Positions 44,888 to 55,285 of a DNA stretch of 64,000 nt are shown one piece after another (position 1 is the first letter of the stretch; the number at the start of each line of letters is the position of its first letter). The notes under the pieces were generated by a model. The model was not told the DNA's origin. It worked only from the letters and a program-made list of their open reading frames with translations, and made no database searches. This DNA comes from Polytrichum commune (lineage: Eukaryota > Streptophyta > Polytrichopsida > Polytrichales > Polytrichaceae), in NCBI GenBank assembly GCA_950295325.1, contig OX485806.1:37384001-37448000 (forward strand), read 5' to 3'. A program made the translations under genes and the position numbers.

Positions 44888-45044
44888 CATAATATTATTC
44901 AGATCCATAACAATGATCTGTGGGACTGATAATATTCCACGGAATACTTCCAGATATTTCTCACATTTAGTCTGAATGTGGGGAATATTTTGTGGAATAT
45001 TGTTAGTCCCACAAAACATTGTTATGGGTCTGAAGAATATTATG
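44888..45044. mobile_element. Palindromic MITE, 157 bp, CATAATATTATTCAGA termini
   Basis: Nearly the whole element is an inverted repeat. The arms start CATAATATTATTCAGATCC and the centre is around CACATTTAGTCTGAATGTGG. Related copies are at 34438-34542 (half) and 55152-55285 (shortened). A single-stranded copy would fold into a long hairpin. Confidence 0.82.
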
Positions 45045-45732
45045 GATGATGTTGGTTGTTTTGATAGTTGTAGTAGGTAGGATGAGCAAAGCGAGAACAA
45101 CATGGCAATTTCCAAGTATGAGTGGATTTGTTAATTGGTTGCTCTTGGGTTCATAGTAGAGGATGTGTTTCAGATGTGTAATAAGTACATCAACATTTAA
45201 CCCTTAAAGGACAAGGGTGTTCCACATTCTAATATTGTGCTTTATTTTTATGGGTTATTGTATGAGAATTGCCACAAAAGAAATTTTACGAGGCATGATG
45301 AAAGTATCACATTCGTATGAATAAGAAGGTTTCATATGATTGTATTGTTTCTTAAATGCCACAAAGTGAGGGAAATTGAGTGGAAAAAATGTCAATATAC
45401 CTTGTTACATTTGAACACTTCATTTGCACTCAGTGATCACAAGAATTTGGATATCACCCAAAGCTCATGAAGTGTTAATAATAATAAGAAGAATTCCGGT
45501 CTCCGGAGGAAGCCAGAGTGAATAAAGTGTCTGTTCAAAGTGTTAATATTGTATAAACATTCATAAAAGCTTTGGGATGTAGCTCTCGGAAGTGAAACAC
45601 GATTTTGCTAACTATGCTTGAATTTTGTGTGTGTTAAAACCTACTTATTATGAACAAAATCTATTCTTAGAACTTAGAACTTGAAAGTCCCAATTTGGGA
45701 CGTCACTGCCTAAGTTCTTGAACATTATAATG

Positions 45733-45734
<2 letters not shown>

Positions 45735-45781
<47 letters not shown>
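45735..45781. repeat. (AT)n microsatellite
   Basis: Uninterrupted AT dinucleotides, about 23 units. Confidence 0.9.
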
Positions 45782-45783
<2 letters not shown>

Positions 45784-46816
45784 GATTTTAGCCTTGGAGT
45801 TAGATCACCTTGACATGTGTGATTCCACGTCACTTTCTCATACAATTTTTTTGAACACATACATTTTTAATTCAGGCGACCTTGCATAAAATAGAGTGAG
45901 ACCATCACTCAATTTTCAACCAAAGAGAGAATTTAGACAGCAACGATCATGGTCACTGGTCTCTACAGTAAACCGGCCCTTAATGCATGGATATGGAAAC
46001 TCAACATCAATAATGCAATCAAAGAACCCAACCCTGGGTATCAAACTTAAAATACCATTCACGTCTTGAATTTTGGTAATGACTTCGATTCCCAAATCCC
46101 AAATTTTGTGTAGTTTTCAAATGCAATCCATGCGAGTCATTAGTGACGATGCCAAAAGCAATTTAATGGGGAAGGGGACCACGGACGTTCATGAAAGGGA
46201 GACTTGACCCTAACGACTTAAAACCCACCCGGTCAAATAATTGAATGACACACCCCGGGCTCTAGAGTCCACACTCCCCCATAAAAATTTGTAAACGATG
46301 TCGAAAGCTTATTATAGTACCATGTACAAACTTAGTAATGACAACTTGAATTTTGATTCGAGTGGAATCGGAAACAAAAGCAAGAGTCCGCCGTCTAAGT
46401 TAGAAGCTCAGAGTTAAACTTCTAAAGTAATGTTGGAGGAGAGCAAGGGCATCATACAACAATGTCTCCTACATCAACAACATATTGTTCATACCAATAA
46501 CACCGATCATAGCATGCATTTCTACTTATTAAATATGTTGTTATTTTAATCATTATAATAGGCTCATGAGCTCTTTGAAAACATTGATCATTTTGGAAGT
46601 TATAAAACTATGAAAGGCTAAAATTGTGGGGTGGGGAACTCCTGTTATTTGAAATTTTATCAATTGAAGGTGTACTAGGAGGGTACATGAATGTCACCAC
46701 ATACTAGGATGTTACATCAATGACAACTTATGCATGTTCGAAAATGTTGTGTTGCCCACTTTCGTAAAACAAAGACCTAAAACTATGAGTGGAGAGTTAC
46801 ACTACATTGAAACATG

Positions 46817-46918
46817 GATCGAACATGCTCCATTTACCTTAGCCTTGCAATAAGAACATGATCGAACATGCTCCTTTACCTTAGCCTTGGAATGAGAACA
46901 TGATCAAACATGCTCCTA
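46817..46918 (+). repeat. Small tandem repeat, 42-43 bp unit
   Basis: GATC(G/A)AACATGCTCC begins units at 46817, 46860 and 46902. The shared block TTACCTTAGCCTTG lies in the first two. Confidence 0.85.
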
Positions 46919-49447
46919 GTGACCTTATAACATATGGTCATAAAACATGACATGTTTTCATACATTAGCATGCGGAAAGGCCAACTAGATTGAGGTACAC
47001 AAGAAGCGTCCAATCGTGTCAGTGATTTCAATTGTGACAATTTTTTCTTGTTCTTTTCCCTTAAATTGGACAACTACATTTCTTAGTATTGAACACTATT
47101 TGTATTGTTTTGAGGATTAAAAACAATAACTCTTTAGTTATACGAGACAAAGTAGCAACGATCAACATTACTGAGTTCAGGGAAAGGAAGACATGTATGT
47201 GACTTGGAAAAATGAAATGAATCTTATACTCTGAACATTTCTATAAAAATAATATATGCTATGATTCGTGTGACATTATTACCGTTGGAATTGTAACATT
47301 AGTGTTGATCCAAATAAAATATAAGGTAATTTGTTTGGGTTAGCTCAGAGATTGTAGAGCTCAAAATGCATGAGATATAAGCTTCTACCTTTTTATAGAT
47401 TACCACATGCTATTCCAACCTCCCATGTCACATTATGAGGATTGTTGAGTCTTTAGGTGCATGTCCTCTTGGACGGGTCATAAAAACGATTATTTGTGCC
47501 ATTAATGCGGGCCCAATAAATACTATCTTTTTGTTTACTACTTATATTATCCACTTGATACATGTCAATTTGAAAGGTGACGAGATGGAGGACGATTCGC
47601 TCGTATGAGGTGTGTCGCTCATCATTTGGACATAAGTTGACCTCAAATCAAAGACTTATCACAAAGCATAATTTGAGTACCTAAGGACCACTTTACACAT
47701 AGACCAAAAGCCGTGACCATGAAAATCTAGGGGCTCTCCAAAATCATCCAAAGGCCATACCAAGAAAGAAAAGAAAAAACAAAGTAATGTCAATGTTCTT
47801 GCATCGACATGAATATGAGTCAATTCTTTTCACACTTAATCATAGTGAGCTATGATTAAGTGTACGGTGTACTTTCTTTCCTTCAAAAGGTGGGCTCCAG
47901 GAGTTACAGGTCGGGTCGTTTATGGGGGTGGGATAAGTGTTGCCTCATAGTTGTTTAATTTTTTTTGTTTAGTATTAAGTATGTGAGATGTTTTATGGCA
48001 TTTTGGTGTATGCCTTTCACGAGTGTTTTGATGCTAGTTTTGTAGAAGTGTAATTAATTGTTTTTTTACCTTTTTTTTAGGGGGGGTGGATTGTTCATGG
48101 ATTGCGCCCCAAACTCTGGTTGTGATGGTGATTAGTGGTGGATGCTCCATCCTTTTTGTCTATGTATGTGTATTTGTTTTTGGCTCATGCAGTCTCTCTC
48201 TCTCTTCTTATATTCCTATTGATGTATGCATGTAGGTTTCAAATTGCGTTGTTGTGTGTTGCGGCTCTAAGTCCATTTAGCCAATACGGGATGGTGTGGG
48301 TTGTGTGGATGTAAGGGGTAGTAGTTGCGTTTTTTTATTCGTGCCTTCATTGGCTAGTATGTCTGCTATTTAAGTCTTGATGATCCTTGTGTGTGCTCTT
48401 ACCTTTTGAATTGTGATGTGTTGTTTTGGACCAATGTGTTTGTTTTACTATTCCAACAATTATTAGCTTTGTTTGGGTGGTGGTGTAGGGAGGATGGGTG
48501 CCTTATGTGGTTGATTTTTAGGCTATATGCGAGAATATATGCAGTCAGTTGGGTGTTGGGGATATTTTGAGTGGCGAGTAGTATGGCAACGAGCTTTGCT
48601 ATGAGAATATTTTGGTAGCCTAGTAGTTTTTCTGCAATTCAGAGGTTATTGTTGGGTTTGTACACTTTTGAGCTTGCCATGTTGCCTTCAATGTGACCTT
48701 TAAAAATTTCAATAGGTGGTATGAAGGAGCCATATGTGTATATGCATCCTTGTGGATCATATTGTAGTGGGTGGATGAAGTTGTATATATGTAGTGGTGC
48801 AGTGGTGTAGTGGTGGTGTTATGTATTCTTGGGGCATTTGTTACGGGGAGTTTTTCCATTGGTGTGTGCAGTGGGCTTTATATTCTATGGGTGTTATGAT
48901 CGGGTGTGTGTCAATATTTGTGTTGTAGATGTCTTGGATGAGTTGTTGGAGTTGGTGAGGTATGTTGGTGGGCCTTGGGGGTGTTGGTGAATATGGACAC
49001 ACATGATGGATGTAAGGGAGGGTTCAATTATTTGGTAATATTTCAACCATTATGGTGGTATTAGCTGCGAGATCTAGTCTTGTGGTTCAAAAATAAGATG
49101 GTGGTAGCGTTAGTGTCTTCTTTATTTGCCATCTTGGCCCAATGTAATGCTTATGGTGAATTTGTGTGTCCAGTTGGGTAGGGTAGGCCATTGCCTATCC
49201 ATTTCGAGGATTTGATGTCCGATGGAGTTGAATAGAATATCTCCGGTGTGGATGGAGTTGTAGTGTGTAAGTTGGGTGGGGCATGTGAGAGGTGATGAGT
49301 AGTATGAGTGTCGTGATGTTAAAAGAACCTATTAGTAGCTCCATAATTGTTGGGTGTTAGGGTGTGATGTTGATTATTTGGGTGAGGATTTTTGGGTTTC
49401 TTTTCGGAAGGATGGAGATGTATCTTTGACCTAGCCATAATATCTTC

Positions 49448-49933
49448 CACGGGTAGATCACTCTAAGGCATTTTTGTGCACCACGTGTGGCTGGGGGTTT
49501 TTTATTTACCTTCAAGGGCTGAATTAAAGCCTCCCTATAATTACTTAAATTTCAAAAATAACCCATTTGTTTGCACCCTTCCATTACTTATATTGTCCAA
49601 GTCACTGCAATTTTTTGTACTCTATATTCATTTTAATTCATTTTTGGACAGACGGAAATCCTAATTATCATCCATTCCCGTGAAACCTAAACCCATTTAC
49701 ATACCATACTAAACATACCTTCTAGGATCCTTATCTTCAACCCCTATATTAATTTTACAAAAAATAATGACCCACGTTTTATGTCCATCTAACTTACTTA
49801 TAATGGGATTGTCTACAATTAATGGCCCCTTCATTATTTGGAATTCCTTTATAATTTTTAATTCAAATGATTTTAATCCTCTCTATATTATGCTGCACGT
49901 CGTTTTTAAAATGCACTAAGTGATCTACCCGTG
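49448..49933. mobile_element. hAT-like MITE, 486 bp, inside the LINE
   Basis: Termini CACGGGTAGATCACT and its inverted copy AGTGATCTACCCGTG, with weaker inverted similarity extending about 20 bp further. A perfect 8-bp duplication ATATCTTC flanks it (49440-49447 and 49934-49941). Eight-base duplications are typical of the hAT superfamily. The AT-rich interior has no transposase. Confidence 0.88.
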
Positions 49934-50736
49934 ATATCTTCATATTAAAGATTTGTGGAGGCAATTGTAAGAAGTTGGTGAGGTGTGTAATTATTATGGG
50001 AAAATCTATCCCCACAACCATTGGATATGCTCCCTAGGGAGGGATGTGATCTAGTTACCTTTGTGGTCAAATATTTGGGCTTCTGAGTCTTGCATTGTTT
50101 GTTGGTTTTGTTGATAGTTATTTCTTTTTGTAGTTTTCATTTGCAAGAGGGGACGAGGTGGATTCTCATATATGTGTATGATTCATTTTGGGAGGATGTA
50201 AGGAAGCATTTGATTTTGTATGTGGTGTTTTGGGCTTGTATGTATGCTTTGAAGGTGTTGGCTTTTACATTAGATTTGTTGGGCTACTGGTGATAGTGCA
50301 TTTGGCAAGGTTAAGGTCCATTTGCAAACCTTTGTAGTTTGTGGATTTGCAATTGGAGGTTGTTAATGTTGTATGTAATTATAGCTAGGTCATTGGCATA
50401 GGTTATGGTGTTGTAAGTGGTTTTTGAGGTATTGAAGTGATAGCCGACATCATCTTCTCTAGCCATCATAGTAGTGGTTCTAGGAAGATTATGAACATGT
50501 ATGGACTTAGGGTGTCACCTTTGATTGTACATTTGCTTAATTGCACAAGCGTGTGGTTCCAAAGTGGGTTGCAAAGAACGAGGTGGTGGACTTCGTGTAG
50601 GTGTTGCCTATTAGCTCAATTTCTTCGTCTTGGTAATCTAGGTCTTCCAATATGGCCAGGAGTCTACCATGGTCTACCAAGCCAAAGGCATTTCAAAGTC
50701 AACGTAGGCTAGGTAAATGTCGTTATTTGTGAGGTG

Positions 50737-51147
50737 CACGGGGAGGTCACTCCATTGTCAAGTTATAAACCATGTGCGAACAAAGTTTGCTACCCCTATA
50801 TTATATGCCATAAATAATTTCAAATTTTATGATATTTTTTCTATATATACATATCCATTGATAATATCTTTTGCATATTTTTTTGAAAATTTTAGTCATC
50901 TCTATTTTTTCTAGTAATTTGTTTAGTTCAATTCTGCGTCATTCTAGTTAGAAACGGTATGTTTTCTAGAAAAAACAAATTATCAAATTTGGTTATCAAT
51001 TTTTATTATGTTATAGATACCATGTATATGTACTCATGATTTTTTTTTGATAAAAGTTTGACCCATTTTGTTGATGCAACTTAGAAAAAGTAGATTTTTT
51101 TTGTTCGCACGTGGTTTTCAACTTGACAATGGAGTGACCTCCCCGTG
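50737..51147. mobile_element. hAT-like MITE, 411 bp, inside the LINE reverse transcriptase
   Basis: Termini CACGGGGAGGTCACTCC with inverted identity over nearly 50 bp (three or four mismatches, reaching the GTGCGAACAAA words). It is flanked by a perfect 8-bp duplication GTGAGGTG (50729-50736 and 51148-51155). Removing the element and one duplication restores an open reading across the reverse transcriptase upstream of motif A. The terminus matches the element at 49448-49933 (CACGGG then (G/T)AG(G/A)TCACT). The long TIR would also suit a Mutator-like element, but the duplication length favours hAT. Confidence 0.88.
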
Positions 51148-51680
51148 GTGAGGTGCGCGTCTTCAAGAGTTGCAATTATCATTTGTATTTGTCTGGTTGT
51201 ATTACATTACGGGGGAAAGCCTTCATGACTAAAATGTAGTAGTCTATATCGTTCTCCATAGCTTGTTGGGAGGATGTTAGGAAGTTGATATAGGATTTAT
51301 AGATGGAGTTAGCTAATGCTATGGATCTATAATTGGTGAGTGGTAGGGGTCATTTATTTTGTGGAGTAGTATGGTTTTATTTTGTTTCCAAATTGTGGGT
51401 ATTTCTTTGTGTGTAGCATTATTTGAAGAATAAATAGAGCATGTGGTGGAAGTTAGTTGGGAGGGCTTTAATGATTTTTTTTTAAAATATTTTCAAGTCC
51501 AGGGTCTTTCCCTTGCTAGTTTTTTGAGGTTGACTAAAATGGGAGCAATTATCCTTTATACTTATGCATTGACATGTGAAAGTAATTATCCGTGTAGATC
51601 GTTAGTAGTTCAGAGGAACAATCTATGGCTATTATTGTGCACTTCAAACACTAAAGAAATGTTCTCTATGTCTATGTAGG

Positions 51681-54061
51681 TTGCATGTTTATCAATTCAT
51701 GCTTGTCGGCGTATTTATGCCATCTTGGCGGCATTCCATGATACTACACCTTACCTCATGATGCCAATGTAGTGGTGCATATGATTTACCTCGACGAAGA
51801 ATATGTTCAATAACTTCCCAAGGATTCTTGGTTGAGTACATAAGTTAGGGCATGGCAACTCAGCAGCAAAGATGAGCTCCCTCAATGATGATGAGGGGTG
51901 GAGGAACATTTTTTTAAATCCGGATATTTCCAGTTGTGATCGTAAGTTTAGGCCATTTTCTCCATGCATTTTCAATTCTAAAGTCATTCAACATGTTATT
52001 CTCCAATAAGGGGTATTAACCCATTTGTTTTGTTTCTAGGAAAATGAAACATTTGAAGTCCCTCCCACCCACATGATTCCAGGATCATATGAAGAGGTTG
52101 TTGCAAATAAGCCTACAAACTCAATGTTGCCATATCGCAATAGGTCATTGGGCTATGATCATCGCTTTTTACCATTTGTAATCATCAAGGCGTGGGAGTG
52201 TAATGAACATGTTAGTGATATTGAGGAGGACATAATGGTAAATAACAACAGTAGTTACGGATCTTCTATGCATGGTCCTACATACATTGATTGTGCTTGT
52301 TTTTGGATTTGTGTGACAATGTTTGGATATTTAACTCTTTTTAATATCCACAATCTATGGATATTGGTTTTTATGAGCAATTTTGTATTATATTCTCATC
52401 TATGAACAAAAGCTCAAGTTTTTCCTTGGAAAATTTCTACATCGATTCATTTCTCAAACCTATGCGAACTCTAGAGATTTAGTTCACACCCGGTGGATGC
52501 ACTCTTCATTGGCTACCTAAATGACGTGTTTGGGTCACTATGAAATTGAACCCCATATATACAAGAACTTTATGGAAAGAAAAAAAAATTTACGTACTAA
52601 TGATAGGCTAAAAAATGGATTCACGTATTTATACTAAGTTTTCAATTGAATGTGATAAATGCCTCCACTACATATACAAAATACAAATCATGACTTAACT
52701 AGGCCCTTATTGCATATAAAATCCATTTTCATTTTCCAATGAGAAAGTCATTGAGCAAATCTTCATCAATAATTTGTATCTCAATAGTTGCACCAAACAA
52801 CAAAGACTAGAACACAATAACTTAGCTACAATCTGGAAAGCAAAGCTCAAGGAAGCCTATGTTGTCCAAGAGCCTCCAATTTTAAAAAACCTAAGATCCA
52901 AATGCAAACCCTAACAAAAATGAACAAGATAGTCATTGAGGACTATTACTATATGATAACAATGAATGAAAACGTGAATTGGATGAAACTAACACATAGA
53001 TCTCTTGTCAAATTTTCCTCTAAACCTTAGGCCCCTTTTTTTGTACAACTATCTTTGATTCAAAATTCTTAATACCCTTCTTAAATGTACCCAAAAAGAA
53101 AAAGAAAAAGAAAAGAAAAAGCTCTCCCTCAAGTTTTACCCCATCTTACACTCATGTTAGTTCATATGTGGTATGAATAGTCCACCCCAAAGGAGTTCAG
53201 AGCAAGCTCGATATTTGGAATATGCTTGCTTTATTATTTAAAATCGGATGTTGAATCTACCAACAATATCAAAACTCAATTCTAAACCCCCGTGCCAAGC
53301 TTGTAATTGATGAGTTTTAGAGTAGAGTGAGGCATCTCATTATGTTTGATGCACTTTGTTTGAAGTCCCCATTCATAGTATCATAAGCAAAGATGTTGTT
53401 ATTTATGCTTAAACTCCATGGGTATAGGATACTAGTGAACATATCTCCCCCCTCGCTACTCACAAGTCATTGATAATTGCTCACCACTCATATGATGCAT
53501 CCCCCAACTTAATGTATCGATATGGGGTTGACGTGGAAATTTATCATCTATTGTGAAATACCTAACATGTAGAAGGGCATGTGACATGGATGGATTTCAA
53601 ACTTGGATTGATTATGTTAATCACAATTGTGTCATCTTACCTATTAAGGTTAAAACTACTACTCCATTAGCATGAACTAAATGAGTGAAAGTAAAAGTAT
53701 AACCATGAGTAATAATTATATATTTATATGAGAAGTAAAAGGTAAACGTAGAAGCAAATGAAAAAGTAGAATCTACTTCTTTCATAATGTAAAGTGAATA
53801 CATGTAGAACATAAACATATGTGAATGTCACACATAGTGCATACACAGGTTTCATTGAGGTATGCCAATGCATTGTACCCTAATGCACGTAATATATTGA
53901 TACTAGCTTAAATATGTGGTGTAAAAGCACTAATCATGTTGCAATCCACATGTAAGAACCTCCTCATAACATTTTTAATGTGAAAGGACACTTGGTGCAA
54001 TGCATTAACCTTATACATAATACAACAAAGAAAGGTTGCAATCTTTGCAACAACAAATAAG
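51681..54061. other. Intergenic DNA, nothing recognised
   Basis: The G/T skew of the LINE ends near 51700. The 110-codon frame at 52073-52405 has no motif. A GAAAAA-type purine tract lies at about 53092-53122. Confidence 0.35.
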
Positions 54062-54604
54062 TTGCACAATATGGCAGGCAACACGAATTACATTGATATG
54101 AGACCATTGACTATCAAACCCCCTTACCAATATGTTGCATGCGGTCATGCATGTCTGAATGCACCACCGACGGTCCAAAATGAAAAGAATCGTATAGAAG
54201 CAAATATTAATCCAACAGAGATGAATGATGGTGTAACCATACTGGAGTGCCCTTGCAAAGTTCCTCAATGCGCGAAGGAATGGAGGGATCGTGCCCTTCT
54301 CTTGCTCCCACGAGACATTGTGAGAGTTGTAAGGAAAAGAAAGCCTTCCACTACTAGGCCTTCAAACTCACAATCCCTATCCACCTTCAACGGTGCTACA
54401 CAAGATGTTCAATGTTGGCTAGTTCCTCCTACCAATCAAGAGCCAAGAAAGGAATCAAAGAGAGCCAAGCGGGCCACGAGAACAAACAAAAAGAACCCGG
54501 TCGGAGTCATTGTGGAGGCACAAAATATAGTTTATTCAACGTTCAAAGGGGTAGATGCACTTGATGTATTGTTAGGCCAATCCAAAAGCGTAAAGAAGCC
54601 CTAG
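54062..54604 (+). CDS. Hypothetical 180-codon open frame, unidentified
   Basis: This is the longest uninterrupted frame outside the glycosyltransferase gene. It starts MHNMAGNTNYIDMRP. It has a cysteine-containing stretch (ILECPCKVPQCAKEW, residues 60-74), then LLLLPRDIVRVVRKRKP, and a basic segment near residues 130-145 (KESKRAKRATRTNKK) that resembles a nuclear localisation signal. It ends SKSVKKP. I see no membrane segment and no known domain. It may be an exon of an unrecognised gene, a remnant of a transposon protein, or chance. No splice partners could be assigned. It lies about 2.4 kb downstream, in plus coordinates, of the decayed LINE and on the opposite strand. Confidence 0.3.
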   Translation: MHNMAGNTNYIDMRPLTIKPPYQYVACGHACLNAPPTVQNEKNRIEANINPTEMNDGVTILECPCKVPQCAKEWRDRALLLLPRDIVRVVRKRKPSTTRPSNSQSLSTFNGATQDVQCWLVPPTNQEPRKESKRAKRATRTNKKNPVGVIVEAQNIVYSTFKGVDALDVLLGQSKSVKKP

Positions 54605-55151
54605 GTGATAAGCAATATACATGTATAGTAGAATTTATTCTAGGAAAAAAAAGAAAAGGTTTTAAGTCCATTTTACATTATGTCTCGTGACCAAGGCTAA
54701 TAGAAGTGATGTGGATTTCTTGAAGACCGTGACCATGAGAATTGATTTTTTCTCACATTCCTCAATCATGTGTGTGAAACGGTCCCAAAGACTATATGTG
54801 AGGTATCTGGATAGTCAAATTGATAATTATCATATAATGAACACATATACTGTTCCAATTGGGTTATCAAGTGCATGTAGAATGACTAGTATGTGCCCAT
54901 GTCATCCCAACCCTTCACACATGTACATATGACACATCACTCCCCCTCCCCCCCCCCCACACACCTTTTTGAAATGGTGCAGGGAAGTGAGGAACAACAT
55001 AACAACTTATCACTTTACCGTGGTCACCTTGCCTATTTGAAACAGTGGGGAACGGTGGGACGACAACCTCATCACAACCAAGACCACCAGCACGTCCTTC
55101 ATTGTATATAAATGGCTAACATTTTGAGCATGTGGTCCAACATTGTCATAA
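54605..55151. other. Intergenic DNA, nothing recognised
   Basis: A C-run lies near 54944-54958. No gene or clear repeat. Confidence 0.35.
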
Positions 55152-55285
55152 CATAACATTATTCAAATTCAATGTTCCATGGAGTATTCCCCACATTCAA
55201 AGTGAATGTGGAAGAATATATGGAAATATACCGTGGAATATTGTTAATCCCATAGAACATTGTTATGGATTTGAATAATGTTATG
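55152..55285. mobile_element. Shortened palindromic MITE of the CATAACATTATTCA family
   Basis: The arms CATAACATTATTCAAATTC and (right) GGATTTGAATAATGTTATG are inverted copies. The centre CCCCACATTCAAAGTGAATG aligns with 44888-45044, with an internal loss in the left arm. Confidence 0.8.

Larger units (their letters stand above)
45045..48149. other. Intergenic DNA with microsatellites and a small tandem repeat
   Basis: An (AT)n tract of about 23 repeats lies at 45735-45781. A 42-43 bp unit containing GATCGAACATGCTCC is repeated about 2.4 times at 46817-46918. At 47690-47760 a fragment resembles the GGGCCACTTCACACA MITE left end. No gene was recognised. Confidence 0.4.
48150..51680 (-). pseudogene. 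Decayed non-LTR retrotransposon (LINE): reverse transcriptase and RNase H
   Basis: The minus strand is A/C-rich and, across frameshifts and stops, gives the order of a LINE second open frame. Near 51300 lie TIWKQNKTILLHK and IALANSIYKSYINFL, the N-terminal reverse transcriptase region. Near 50700 is NNDIYLAYVDFE, motif A. Near 50510 is CTIKGDTLSPYMFIIFLEP, the motif B region. At about 50390 is ITYANDLAIITYN, motif C, with the usual YADD now YAND. An RNase H domain follows: IYTYGSFIPP near 48735, a NILIAKLVAIL block near 48580, and VRAHTRII...IADILANEG near 48370. Catalytic Asp, Glu and Asp of the RNase H are replaced by Tyr, Lys and Tyr. Two short elements interrupt it. No endonuclease domain was recognised, so the 5' end may be missing. 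The outer limits are approximate. Confidence 0.88.

Noticed and set aside
50437-50712. 91-codon plus-strand frame
   Set aside because: It is the antisense shadow of the LINE reverse transcriptase around motif B.
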